This document shows, one piece after another, positions 17,716 through 26,476 of a stretch of DNA of 64,000 nt (position 1 is the stretch's first letter; every line of letters starts with the position of its first letter). The notes below the pieces were generated by a model. The model saw only the letters and a list, made by a program, of their open reading frames with translations. It was not told the DNA's origin and did not search any database. Both the position numbers and the translations under genes were made by a program. The stretch comes from Lachnospiraceae bacterium (GTDB taxonomy: Bacteria > Bacillota > Clostridia > Lachnospirales > Lachnospiraceae). Location: the NCBI GenBank assembly GCA_009774245.1, contig VSNM01000027.1, positions 1 to 64,000 of the forward strand. Direction: 5' to 3'.

Positions 17716-17783
17716 AAATAATTTCCTCTGTTTTTGTTTTCCAGATTTTTTCTCATCTGTTATCTATGATGATACAGACGCTA

Positions 17784-17823
17784 TGTAAAATCAAAAACAG
17801 GGCTTTTGTAAAATCTATGTCAA
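17784..17823 (-). promoter_or_regulatory. PhoP/PhoB-box promoter upstream of pstS
   Basis: On the minus strand TTGACA-N5-TTTACA (11-base period) is followed 23 bases on by a third TTTACA, which is itself 17 bases from a TAGATA -10-like hexamer. This matches the TT(T/A)ACA direct-repeat boxes bound by PhoP in Firmicutes. The same spacing occurs at 23333-23372. The region also lies in a long inverted repeat. Confidence 0.6.
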
Positions 17824-17845
17824 ATTTTACAAAAGCCCTGTTTTT

Positions 17846-17998
17846 CTATAATGACCTCGCTTTTTTGAAATCCTCAACATCAAATTCCATACCATTTGGC
17901 ACTAATAAACTGTCTGTCTTGATTTTTATTTGGTTCAATGCCCGGATATGGAGTCCTGCCTGTATACATTCCAAATAGCATTTGAATATCAATTCAAG
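17846..17998 (-). pseudogene. Unidentified gene remnant
   Basis: An open frame without a start codon reads about 50 residues, including AGLHIRALNQIKIKTDSLLV and NGMEFDVEDFKKARSL before a stop. The composition is protein-like, but no family is recognised. Probably the 3' end of a deleted gene. Confidence 0.3.
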
Positions 17999-18000
17999 TT

Positions 18001-18128
18001 ATACTCACGACAGATGAAATCTGCCGTGAGTATCGCGCCAACCGCAGCCACGAAGTGGCATATTTCCTTATGCGGTTGTGCGCATCCCATTATACTGAGC
18101 GGTCAGTCTTTTCGACCGCCAGTATAAT
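18001..18128. repeat. Cluster of three consecutive hairpins
   Basis: Three adjacent inverted repeats: 18001-18033 (arms ATACTCACGACAGAT), 18035-18083 (GCGC-CAACCGCA arms with an inner GCCAC/GTGGC hairpin) and 18089-18128 (ATTATACTG and GCGGTC arms). No coding frame fits. It could be a structured RNA, a terminator cluster or a repeat cassette. Confidence 0.5.
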
Positions 18129-18242
18129 TAATCCGAATTGCCTAAAATTAAACAGGCTGCCGAAAAAGCAGGCACATCCTTGATAATCCTTCTGATATAT
18201 GGTAGATTATAAATAGATCTTGCATTTTAGGAGGTGGTTGCT

Positions 18243-18485
18243 TTGTCGGCATTGCAGAAGCAGGTAATCCAGTCTTTAGATGGTTTGTCCGAGGACAGTC
18301 TCGCATTTATACTTGATATGATACAGCGTTTCGTGAAACCGGCAGAAAGTCAGTTGATGGGAACAGCGACACAGGGACAAGGGCGTAAGTTAGGTATTTT
18401 GAAAGGAGAAACACTTATTGCAGATGGATATGATTTAGATGAATGTAACGATGAGATTGCGGAAATGTTTGGAGTAGATAAATGA
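18243..18485 (+). CDS. Type II antitoxin, partner of a PIN-domain toxin
   Basis: 80 residues from a TTG start with AGGAGG ending 8 bases upstream; a GTG at 18234 overlaps the ribosome site and is unlikely. The C-terminal LGILKGETLIADGYDLD followed by EMFG resembles DUF2281-like antitoxins paired with PIN toxins. The stop overlaps the toxin start (ATGA), so the two are coupled. It would bind and neutralise the toxin and repress the operon. Because the toxin gene is broken, this antitoxin may be maintained for other reasons or be on its way out. Confidence 0.7.
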   Translation: MSALQKQVIQSLDGLSEDSLAFILDMIQRFVKPAESQLMGTATQGQGRKLGILKGETLIADGYDLDECNDEIAEMFGVDK

Positions 18486-18886
18486 ATTTTTTGATTGACA
18501 CACATATAGCGATCTGAGCTGTATCAGATGACTCAAAACTGTCGAAAATAACGAAAGATATTCTTACAGATGAACGTAACGAAATCTATTACAGCACTGC
18601 ATCAATATGGGAAATTATCATCAAGCATATGGCACACCCAGAGAAGGTGATTATTGATGGAGATACTCTGGCACAAAGTTGTGAAGCTACAGGATTCAAA
18701 GTTTTACCTGTCCTAAAGCGACACACCTTTGCCCTGAAAGATTTGAAATACCCAGACGATGCACCGCGGCACAACGATCCATTTGACAGGATAATGATTG
18801 CCCAGGCGAAGGCAGAAAACATGAAGTTTCTGACGCATGATTCTTTAATTCCCTATTATCATGAACCGTTTATTGTTTCAGTGTAA
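18482..18886 (+). pseudogene. PIN-domain toxin with in-frame stop at codon 12
   Basis: Starts MNFLIDTHIAI, then TGA at 18515-18517, where the family has Trp (LDTHIALW). After the stop the frame continues with YYSTASIWEI, FDRIMIAQAKAE and LTHDSLIPYY through to residue 134, a full-length PIN RNase of the VapC type. The first Asp (DTH), the middle Glu (WEI) and the late Asp cluster (DPFDR) are intact, so a single TGG to TGA change explains the inactivation. Readthrough or re-initiation is conceivable but has no sequence support. Confidence 0.8.
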
Positions 18887-18916
18887 GGCGCATACTCATT
18901 CTGCATAGGACTGCGC

Positions 18917-18962
18917 ACAAAAAACCGTATGCTCACGGACACTCCTGTGAAAGCATACGGTT
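18917..18962 (-). terminator. Rho-independent terminator of the ABC-2 operon
   Basis: Stem AACCGTATGCT with its complement, followed on the minus strand by six T. It lies about 60 bases after the last permease stop. Confidence 0.75.
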
Positions 18963-19019
18963 CAGATTCGCTAATACAGCTATACCCAAAAAGGCTACCA
19001 GAAAAGTATTCCAGCATAT

Positions 19020-19823
19020 TTATGCACCTGTACTTCCATAATGTTTCAATCCGATATGCCAGAATAGGTAAGCAATAATCACCATAACAAAAGCGATAAC
19101 AGGGGAACTATAAGCAATCCACAAATTCGGGCAATCCTTGCCAAGAAGATTAGCCACTGGATAATATCCAGTAAGGGCATAGGGTACGATAAAGGTTAGC
19201 AAAAACTGTATTCCCTCCCCGTAAATTTGTATCGGATAGTCACAAAAGTTCTTTAACCCATAATTGTTATCGGTCAGTAAAGAAACGATTTCTTCGCTTT
19301 TCACTGTCCAAAAGCTGATTGTGCCAGTAATGACTGTAATTGCAGAAAAAATAGCAATGGCAGCAAGCAGACTTACACAATAATGAACAACAGCTATTAC
19401 AGTCCATTCAATTTGCAGTTTTCGCAGGCTATATATCCAAAAAAATACAGAAAAGAACAGGCGGGGTAAAAATGTATATTGAAACTGCTGCAATACCAAA
19501 TATACAAACGGACGAATAGGCCGTGTCAAATATAAGTCAAATTTTCCGCTGCGAATCAGTTCACCAATATCCCGCATGGGACTCCAGAAAAAGAAACAGC
19601 TTAATGAATAGGATAACCAGCTTGTCGTAAACATAAAGAAGACTTCATATTGATTCCAACCCGCAATGCTATTAAAATTATGGAATATAACATAAAATCC
19701 TGCAAAATATACCCCGATTAAAATAGTATTTGCAATCAGTTCAAACAAAAGGGAAAAGTGATACGCTAATTTTCCTTTTATATAAATGATGACAAATCTC
19801 CGATACATTCTAAAATAATCCAT
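19020..19823 (-). CDS. ABC-2 type exporter permease (second)
   Basis: A 267-residue membrane protein with about six helices. It starts MDYFRMYRRFVIIYIKGKLAY and contains ELIRSGKFDLYLTRPIRPF, the short amphipathic segment typical of the ABC2_membrane_6 (DUF990) permeases. It is third in an operon after an ATPase and a sister permease, 3 bases downstream of the latter. The pair with one ATPase suggests a heterodimeric exporter of unknown cargo, possibly a drug or peptide. A terminator follows. Confidence 0.8.
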   Translation of the reverse strand: MDYFRMYRRFVIIYIKGKLAYHFSLLFELIANTILIGVYFAGFYVIFHNFNSIAGWNQYEVFFMFTTSWLSYSLSCFFFWSPMRDIGELIRSGKFDLYLTRPIRPFVYLVLQQFQYTFLPRLFFSVFFWIYSLRKLQIEWTVIAVVHYCVSLLAAIAIFSAITVITGTISFWTVKSEEIVSLLTDNNYGLKNFCDYPIQIYGEGIQFLLTFIVPYALTGYYPVANLLGKDCPNLWIAYSSPVIAFVMVIIAYLFWHIGLKHYGSTGA

Positions 19824-19826
19824 TAT

Positions 19827-20618
19827 TTAGCCCCCTTGTACGATCAGTTTTCTTTTTCCGATTATCCAGATTATTTCCGTTATGATAAACAAAAATAGAA
19901 TCCACATAAGCTGCGTCCGAATATCCTTCCATATGTTCTGCGTGTTCATCCGGCTTGTCATAATTGTTACCGGGATGGCATATATTGCGCGGAATGGGAG
20001 AAACGAATTTATTTTATGCAGTATATCAGGAAACATTGTTACAGGTATCCACACGCCGGATAAGAGCTTATAAACCGCACCTAAAAGCATGTTCAATGGC
20101 CATGTTACAATCAGCCAGAATGCCAGCAGCCCGATAATCAGCGAATACAGAAATTGAATACCGTATGCTAATATAATGGATAATAAGCCATATAAAATCT
20201 GTTCCCGACACAGTAACGGTCTGCGTATAACAACATTCGCAAGCACACTTAGCGGGACGCAGTAAAATACTATTTTCACAATGCTGTCGCCCAAATGCCT
20301 TGAAAATATCATTTTCCGAAAATCGATAGGTCTTATGAATTCCATAATGATATTCCCCGTCTGAATCTGGGCATTGATCCATTCGATCGTATTGCATTCA
20401 ATCAATGCAGAAATGATCGTAGCTACAATAATGTATTTCAATGTATCTTCCCGGTTTAAGAGTGGGTTCATTTGACCATAAGAGGAAAAAAGGGCAGTCC
20501 ATATGGAAAGTTGCAAGTATAAGTATATTATTTTTGAAAATAATTTAGCCCATATAGCGCTGGGATATACCAGATGCTCATTGATGCCGATTACGATATA
20601 GTCTATATATTTCCTCAT
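19827..20618 (-). CDS. ABC-2 type exporter permease (first)
   Basis: A 263-residue paralogue of the following permease, also with six helices. GNIIMEFIRPIDFRKMIFSR is the counterpart of the RPIRPF motif. Its ATG overlaps the stop of the ATPase gene by 4 bases, showing coupled translation. It forms the transmembrane part of the exporter with the next gene. The substrate is unknown. Confidence 0.8.
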   Translation of the reverse strand: MRKYIDYIVIGINEHLVYPSAIWAKLFSKIIYLYLQLSIWTALFSSYGQMNPLLNREDTLKYIIVATIISALIECNTIEWINAQIQTGNIIMEFIRPIDFRKMIFSRHLGDSIVKIVFYCVPLSVLANVVIRRPLLCREQILYGLLSIILAYGIQFLYSLIIGLLAFWLIVTWPLNMLLGAVYKLLSGVWIPVTMFPDILHKINSFLPFRAIYAIPVTIMTSRMNTQNIWKDIRTQLMWILFLFIITEIIWIIGKRKLIVQGG

Positions 20619-21406
20619 AAAATATCCCCCTCATATATATTTTTGATGATGGTTTCAAGATTATTTTCCATAGCAGTATCTTGATAACGCTCCGCATTTT
20701 TCAATTCCTGCAGTGTCCCATTATATAAGAGTGTTCCTTTATCAATGATCATCATTTTTGAGCATAGTGCCTCAATGTCTGAAATATCATGTGTAGTCAA
20801 AATAATAGTTGTATTTCTCTCCTGATTCATTTCACGAATAAAATCCCGTATTTTGGCTTTCGCTAAAACGTCAATTCCGATGGTCGGCTCATCGAGAAAC
20901 AGGATTTCCGGGTTATGTAATAATGCCGCCGCCAGATCCGCTCGCATTCTTTGTCCAAGACTTAGGAGTCTGGGCGGCTTATCAATATATTCTGACAGAT
21001 TCAGAATATCCGAAAATATTTCCATATTTTCCTTGTAAGTTTTTTCTGGAATATGATACATGTCCTTAAACAGTTTCAATGATTCAATTACTGGAATATC
21101 CCAGCACAACACGCTCCTCTGGCCAAATACCACCCCGATTTTCAACATAATCTGCCTGTGGTTTTTCTCGAAATTCAGACCATTTATGGAAATCGTTCCA
21201 TGGTCTGGCGTTAAAATTCCTGTCATCATTTTTATCGTCGTAGATTTACCCGCACCGTTTGCACCAATAAATCCTACGATATCACCTGACGGGATTGTAA
21301 AAGAAATATTATCTACAGCGGTCATCAAGGAATATTTTTTAAAATGGTTTTTTACTTTATATGTTTTTGTTAAATTTTTTACTTCTATGCCTATATTTAT
21401 GCTCAT
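20615..21406 (-). CDS. ABC-2 exporter ATP-binding protein
   Basis: A 263-residue ATPase. Walker A is GANGAGKST near residue 48, the Q-loop lies in GVVFGQRS, the signature is LSLGQRMR, Walker B is ILFLDEPT and the switch His is in LTTHDISD. The GQR variant of the Q-loop and the IGIDVLAKAKIR segment are typical of the subfamily paired with DUF990 permeases. It is first in the operon and divergent from a LysR regulator across 110 bases, which may contain shared control sites. Confidence 0.9.
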   Translation of the reverse strand: MSINIGIEVKNLTKTYKVKNHFKKYSLMTAVDNISFTIPSGDIVGFIGANGAGKSTTIKMMTGILTPDHGTISINGLNFEKNHRQIMLKIGVVFGQRSVLCWDIPVIESLKLFKDMYHIPEKTYKENMEIFSDILNLSEYIDKPPRLLSLGQRMRADLAAALLHNPEILFLDEPTIGIDVLAKAKIRDFIREMNQERNTTIILTTHDISDIEALCSKMMIIDKGTLLYNGTLQELKNAERYQDTAMENNLETIIKNIYEGDIL

Positions 21407-21516
21407 ATTTGTTGCACCTCCAACATCTTTTTAGTATAATACCATCAGATGTGTTATTAGTAAAATTGAAATAATCGAATAAAATGTTCAATATTTTTGA
21501 ATAAGGAGTTGTTGCA

Positions 21517-22401
21517 ATGACAATCATACAATTAGAAACTTTTCTTAAAATTACCGAAACAAATAGTTTTTCTTCCGCTGCAAATTTGCTGGGATATGCA
21601 CAGTCAACGATCACTACGCAAATAAAGCAGCTCGAAGAAGAACTGCATTGTCTTTTGTTTGAAAGGCTTGGAAAGTCTATTATTCTCACGTCGGAGGGAG
21701 AACGATTATTGGTATATGCACAGAAAATACTACAGTTGGAACGGGAAATATTGTTGGAAGTGCCCACCTCAAAAGAACCTGCCGGCATATTGAAATTAGG
21801 GATTTCAGAATCATTATGTTACCATACGCTTCCGCAGCTTCTTCTGGAGTACAAAAAGAAATTTCCTAAAGTTGAAATTCAGCTTCAATTCATTACCCAT
21901 GCCACATTTCCACTATTGTTAAAAAGGGGAGTGTTGGATATGGCATACACCTTAAATCCGTACATAGAATCAACAGAACTTGTCATGTTGTACAAAAAGC
22001 CGGAAACGTTAGGATTCTATGCAAGCCCCAAATACCCGCTGGCAAACAAAGATTATATAGAGGAAACAGATTTAGAAAATATTCCGCTACTCCTTACTTC
22101 CCACGAATGCAGCTTCAGAGCGATGCTTGTGGAAGCGCTGGCAAAATTGTCAATTACTCCTAAAATCGTCTTGGAGACAAGCAGCAAAGAAATACTAAAG
22201 CAATTCGCCATAAATCAGTTTGGGGTAGCATTTATGCCGGATATGGCAGCACATGAAGAAATCAGAAATAATTCTCTGAAAAAATTGGGTTGGACAGGAA
22301 ACGACTTTCCAATATTTTCACAGATATTTATTCATAAAGACAAGCATCTCAACATGGCAATGGAAGGACTGGTTAAAATAATATCGGAAAATGTGGGGTG
22401 A
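21517..22401 (+). CDS. LysR-family transcriptional regulator
   Basis: 294 residues. The N-terminal winged helix-turn-helix has QLETFLKITETNSFSSAAN and SQSTITTQIKQLEEEL near residues 5-45, followed by the linker helix. A periplasmic-binding-type effector domain covers about 90-290. It is transcribed away from the ABC-2 exporter and, as usual for LysR, probably regulates it. The ribosome site AAGGAG is 7 bases upstream. The 3' end overlaps by 29 bases with the convergent phosphatase/AraC chimera. Confidence 0.88.
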   Translation: MTIIQLETFLKITETNSFSSAANLLGYAQSTITTQIKQLEEELHCLLFERLGKSIILTSEGERLLVYAQKILQLEREILLEVPTSKEPAGILKLGISESLCYHTLPQLLLEYKKKFPKVEIQLQFITHATFPLLLKRGVLDMAYTLNPYIESTELVMLYKKPETLGFYASPKYPLANKDYIEETDLENIPLLLTSHECSFRAMLVEALAKLSITPKIVLETSSKEILKQFAINQFGVAFMPDMAAHEEIRNNSLKKLGWTGNDFPIFSQIFIHKDKHLNMAMEGLVKIISENVG

Positions 22402-23266
22402 GTGGTGGCGAACAGCCTGTTTTTTCCTTAAAGCATTTCCCGAAATAGCTTACCTGGTGAAATCCCACACAGACGGAAATATCGCTGACGGGCTGTTCTG
22501 TTTTTTCCAGCAGTTCCGCCGCCTTTGACAGCCGGTATTCCATCAGATATTTGTAAGGCGTGGTCTGCAGCGTCAACTGAAAGCACCGCAGACACTCTGA
22601 TTTGCTCACACTCGCACTCTGTGCAATATCCTCCAGCGTCAGATCCTCCGGGTAACGCTGTTCGATGCAGCGTAGAAATTGCTGCATACGCGCGCGGACA
22701 GTGTTTTCCAGATGAATTTGTCGGCCGCGGCTTTCCTGACCGCTTTGCCGGGACGGCAGCAGGATATTTTTCCTCATCACGAGCCAGAGAGTTGTCAGGA
22801 GAACCAGCACCTCATAAACGTAAAATTCATTTTCATTTTTATCTGTTTCCAGTCCCGCGAGCCTGCGCAAAAGCATCAATGCCTTTTCCTGCCACGCTTC
22901 CCCGCCTGTAGTCTGCTCCTGCACGCTGCCCATACTGGTGCCGTTTTCAAGGGCTGACAGGTAATAGTTCGTGCTCTCGATCTGCGGGTAGGACATCCCA
23001 TCCCCGATAAACAGGAAAATGTATTTGGGCACGGCTGTCTGTGTCTTCGAACCGGCCAGCGCTTCCACGGCGGAGCCGTCTGCTACTGCAGAACTGTCTG
23101 CCGTAATGGAGTTATCCGCCATGGTGGAATTTCCCACTGTGACAGAGTTATCTGCCGTAGCGGAATTGTCCGCCATAACGACTGACTGCGCGCGGTTTGC
23201 GGCGCACCCTGCAAGGAGACTGGCGGACAGCACCGCCGCCGACGCCATACTGATTAATTTTTTCAT
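22373..23266 (-). pseudogene. Alkaline phosphatase/AraC regulator chimera
   Basis: 297 residues from an ATG at 23266. Residues 1-21 are a lipoprotein signal (LLAGC). Residues 25-65 are a low-complexity run of ADNS-like repeats. KYIFLFIGDGMSYPQIEST then matches the start of an alkaline phosphatase, whose metal-site Asp lies in GDGMS. After about 25 more residues the frame switches to the second half of an AraC-type regulator, with helix-turn-helix pairs LTLEDIAQSASVSKSECLRC and VSDISVCVGFHQVSYFGKCF. The rest of the phosphatase and the regulator's N-terminus are missing. A secreted phosphatase would not carry a DNA-binding domain, so a deletion joining two genes is inferred. Confidence 0.8.
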
Positions 23267-23332
23267 AACAAAAATCCCTTCCTCTATTTTACAATTGTAT
23301 TGCAGCCTGCACTTATCATGGTACTGGGACAA

Positions 23333-23372
23333 TGTAAAATGAAAAAGGGAATTTTTGTAAAAAATATGTCAA
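23333..23372 (-). promoter_or_regulatory. PhoP/PhoB-box promoter upstream of the phosphatase remnant
   Basis: On the minus strand TTGACA-N5-TTTACA, then TTTACA again 23 bases from the second box, with TAAGTG 17 bases beyond. The spacing is identical to that of the pstS promoter at 17784-17823 and the surrounding sequence is similar. Confidence 0.6.
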
Positions 23373-23446
23373 AATATAATAACTGCGGCACCGATCAATC
23401 ATCCAAAAAGACACAGATGAATCTCCGCTAATTACAAAGCGGTCTC

Positions 23447-23785
23447 TTAACAGCTCTTTACCAAACCATATATTTCTTCAATGATTTCATCAATCAGCTT
23501 CTCATCAACATCAGAATATTCTTCCAGAATTGCCTCTTTTGCCGCTTCGGGACGTCCGCACAGCTTTGGGAATTTCGCATTGGTTCCCTCGCTTTTCTTG
23601 AAAAACTGCATCAGCTCCGCTATTTCAGAGCCGTCGTCGACAGCTATGTTGGCATAAATCGCGTATACACCGTTCGCAACCACATCACCTGTCTCGCGGA
23701 TTACCCTGTCTACATGATACACTGCCCTATAGGAACTGCCCGCCTTCTCAACTTCTTCGTCAAGGCAGCAGGCAGATTGTAAAAT
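23447..23785 (-). pseudogene. C-terminal fragment of an Rpn/PD-(D/E)XK nuclease-like protein
   Basis: The frame is open from 23785 without a good start and reads EEVEKAGSSYRAVYHVDRV, then NGVYAIYANI, FKKSEGTNAKFPKLCGR and EEYSDVDEKLIDEIIEE. This resembles the C-terminal half of Rpn-family putative nuclease/transposase proteins; the catalytic N-terminal half is absent. It directly follows the stop of the Tiki-like gene and may be the scar of a deletion. An internal ATG at 23722 would give 91 residues. Confidence 0.5.
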
Positions 23786-23788
23786 TCA

Positions 23789-24865
23789 TCACTCAATCAC
23801 AAACTCCTCTGTGACAGGGGCACCTTGCCATGTGTTCCCATCTGAACGATGATATTCCCTCACAGTAGAGCCGTCCGCCTTCGTATAGTCAATTATGAAT
23901 ATCTGACCTGTTTCTATTTGCATGGGATAATTATTGTAGGGCAGAACATTTCCGGTCTTGGCATTATCCTTGAAGTCGTCGTATGCGTTTTCTATGCGCC
24001 AGAACTCCCTGCACTGGTAATCGGGAAGAACTGCTGATAAATCGACCTTCCCAAAATAGAACGCAGTATACTCTTTTCCGCCGATTTTGATCGTATCTGT
24101 TCGAGACGCCTCATTATCGAGAACCTGTAAAGTCAAATCTTCTGTATGCAATGCGCTGCCGTATTTTTTATAAAGTTGATTGGCCATGCATGGAACCGAA
24201 TTTGTTTCATAGTCCGTAGCTTCTATGTCGGTGTGGGCTGAACCGTATATTCCCATTATATTGACGCCATTCAGACTGTCAAATTCGCGGATAAAGTTTT
24301 CAACCATTATATTTTCACGATACGCGGAATCAGAATGTTGATAGTAATACTGCCCCTGCCTGATGTTTTCCTGTGACAGCTGGTACGCCTCGGACTGCTG
24401 CTGTCCTATGGACACGAGGTATTCTAGAAAGTGTTTTCCTGTTGTATCATATTGATGCCCGACATCTGTTCCGTGAAAAACAGTCTCCGGGCATTCATTT
24501 TTAATTCGTTTATAGAAACGAATAACCTCCTGGGAGTACATGGCCGTTCCAGCCCAATCCTGATATAACGCATCCAAAATATCGTCATTATCGGACTCCA
24601 TCCACAGATTCATATACGCGGCTGTATAATATGGAAGTTCCACAAAGAGATCCCGCACACCGTCATTTTGATAACAGGACGACCATAATTCAAATTCCTT
24701 TTCTAAGATACCCTCTGCAGCGTGGATTTCCCCATATAGGAATATTTCTCCAGATGTATTCCTGCTTTTTGTAACCGACCGCATGACAAAATACCCCCCA
24801 AAAATAAGTACAACAACAACGATCACTGCTGCAATGATCACTTTCCTGCTCCGCCTGGCGTTCAT
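23789..24865 (-). CDS. Membrane-anchored Tiki/ChaN/erythromycin-esterase-like protein
   Basis: About 358 residues from an ATG at 24865 with AGGAG 8 bases upstream. A basic start and one membrane helix (about residues 9-29) are followed by an extracytoplasmic domain. GEIHAAEGILEKEFELW near residue 45 and MGIYGSAHTDIEA near 205 are the spaced Glu/His motifs of the Tiki superfamily (ChaN, EreA, TraB). These are metal- or haem-binding hydrolases, but the activity here is unknown. It starts 2 bases after the stop of the Rpn-like gene and is co-transcribed with it. Confidence 0.6.
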   Translation of the reverse strand: MNARRSRKVIIAAVIVVVVLIFGGYFVMRSVTKSRNTSGEIFLYGEIHAAEGILEKEFELWSSCYQNDGVRDLFVELPYYTAAYMNLWMESDNDDILDALYQDWAGTAMYSQEVIRFYKRIKNECPETVFHGTDVGHQYDTTGKHFLEYLVSIGQQQSEAYQLSQENIRQGQYYYQHSDSAYRENIMVENFIREFDSLNGVNIMGIYGSAHTDIEATDYETNSVPCMANQLYKKYGSALHTEDLTLQVLDNEASRTDTIKIGGKEYTAFYFGKVDLSAVLPDYQCREFWRIENAYDDFKDNAKTGNVLPYNNYPMQIETGQIFIIDYTKADGSTVREYHRSDGNTWQGAPVTEEFVIE

Positions 24866-24867
24866 AT

Positions 24868-25929
24868 TCACCACTCCTGTTTTGACAGATTGCCTTGTGA
24901 AAGCTCATTTCGCAGCTTTTCCACATCGTTCTGTGAATAACCGGACAGCAGGGATACGATTTCCTCTGTAGAATAGTCCTTTTTGATCATTCTGATCACA
25001 ACACGGCGGTTTTCTTCCTCATACGTATTTTTCACTTGTGTCAGCGCTTTCCGTTTTTCCTCCTCATAAGACTGCACCGCCTGCGTCAGTGCCTGCTGTT
25101 TTTCCTCCTCATAAGACTGTGCCGCCTGTGTCATCCTTGCCTCATAAGACTGCGCCGCCTGTTCCAACTTTACCTCATAAGACTGCGCCACCTGTTCCAA
25201 TGCCTGCTGTTTTTCCTCCTCAAAGATCTGTGCTACCTGTGTCAATTTGATCACCTCCCTTATTTTGCCGGCCGTCTCCTTGTCAATCACTTTGTCTGTA
25301 AAAACCACTATCCCGGCCAACGTGAAAATCTGCTGGTTTTTGTCCTGAATCTTTGCCGCCAGTTCTACAATCTCGCGGACTTTCTGCTGTTTTTCTTTCT
25401 TTGTCCGATAAGCTAACGGCAGGATAATGAACTGCATCAGCTCCTCGTCATTCAAAAGCTGATTCTTCGCCACTTTCTTTTTCAGCTTATCAAAAATCTT
25501 TTTGGAATCTAGCTCAGAAAGAAATGCTGTCTCCAATTTTATTCTGACAGCGCCAATGTCATATTTTGCAGATACCTTTTTGCGATCAATGTCGCCTGTG
25601 TAGATCACGATCATATGGATTGTTGGACACTCCTTATTCTCCTGTAGGTATCGGTTTGCGATGCCTGTCACGTAATTCAGGTACTTAATTTTGTCCTTTT
25701 TATCATAGTCGCTCTCGTAATCCACCAGAGCCATGCTTCCGTCGGCGAGTTCGAACAGGTTATCCATCCGCAGTTCGTTGGCCTTTACGGTTGGAATATT
25801 GGTCGGGAGAACCCGCTTTACTTTCGGGAGTTTTAATCCGTATACCCTGAATGTCTTTCCCCTAAAATTTTCCGCAAGGAACTTGCTTATAATGTCCTTG
25901 TTCTGGTATGCTATTTCTGTCAGGCTCAT
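24868..25929 (-). CDS. Rpn-like PD-(D/E)XK family protein with coiled-coil repeats
   Basis: About 353 residues from an ATG at 25929 with GGAGG 6 bases upstream. MDNLFELADGSMALVDYES (about residues 53-72) resembles the acidic E/D-x-K core of the Rpn recombination-promoting nuclease superfamily, but a canonical catalytic Lys is not clear, so activity is doubtful. Residues about 225-310 are a charged coiled coil built from repeats of AQSYEEEKQQALTQ, encoded by tandem DNA repeats between about 25040 and 25250. The end, YSTEEIVSLLSGYSQNDVEKL, matches the helix-turn-helix-like tail of this family. It is the first gene of a pair with the Tiki-like gene. Confidence 0.6.
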   Translation of the reverse strand: MSLTEIAYQNKDIISKFLAENFRGKTFRVYGLKLPKVKRVLPTNIPTVKANELRMDNLFELADGSMALVDYESDYDKKDKIKYLNYVTGIANRYLQENKECPTIHMIVIYTGDIDRKKVSAKYDIGAVRIKLETAFLSELDSKKIFDKLKKKVAKNQLLNDEELMQFIILPLAYRTKKEKQQKVREIVELAAKIQDKNQQIFTLAGIVVFTDKVIDKETAGKIREVIKLTQVAQIFEEEKQQALEQVAQSYEVKLEQAAQSYEARMTQAAQSYEEEKQQALTQAVQSYEEEKRKALTQVKNTYEEENRRVVIRMIKKDYSTEEIVSLLSGYSQNDVEKLRNELSQGNLSKQEW

Positions 25930-25996
25930 TGCCGCCCTCCTTTGTCTGATGCCCCGCAGCAGAAAATATTGCAATATCTCCTGCTGTCTGATTTCA

Positions 25997-26476
25997 TTAA
26001 TTATAGTACCTTTCGCATGAAAAATCAAATATATACTTCCCACAGGGAGGCTGTTCCCAGTCGAACCGAACGGGAATTTCCGGCACAGGAAAACCGAAAG
26101 CCTCGCCTGCCCACTGGATCGCACTGGCTGTAAACGTCTCATCCTGTATGTCGCAGTCTGAAAACTGAAAGCTACGCATAGTGATCAGGCAGCAACGGTT
26201 CTGCAGTGACGCAAGAATCTGACTGCCTACGAGTCTGAGCCCGTCACAGACAAATTTCTGTTCTTCTGCTGTTAGCTGCTGACTGTCTGGGTATGGTGCA
26301 AGATCGAAACAGACATACAGGCCGTCCGTGATTTTTATGCAATTCTCCTTATTTTTCATCTCATTTTCAAGCGCGGTATGGGACAGGATCTTATATCCTG
26401 CCTCAAGATTAACGACAATTCCCCATCTGCTGATAAACAGTTTATATCTGCTTTTGCTCCATATGGAGTCACTCAT
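25997..26476 (-). CDS. Hypothetical protein
   Basis: A 159-residue soluble protein starting MSDSIWSKSRYKLFISRWGI, with GGAGGAGAAAGC upstream. It ends RFDWEQPPCGKYIFDFSCER. No signal peptide or membrane helix is visible, and beta-strand-like alternation suggests a small alpha/beta domain. No family is recognised. It precedes the Rpn-like gene by 67 bases on the same strand and could be its partner or an immunity-like protein, which is speculation. Confidence 0.6.
   Translation of the reverse strand: MSDSIWSKSRYKLFISRWGIVVNLEAGYKILSHTALENEMKNKENCIKITDGLYVCFDLAPYPDSQQLTAEEQKFVCDGLRLVGSQILASLQNRCCLITMRSFQFSDCDIQDETFTASAIQWAGEAFGFPVPEIPVRFDWEQPPCGKYIFDFSCERYYN

Noticed and set aside
25040..25250. 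Direct repeats resembling a CRISPR array
   Set aside because: The repeats are in frame inside a coding sequence and encode coiled-coil units; there are no unique spacers.
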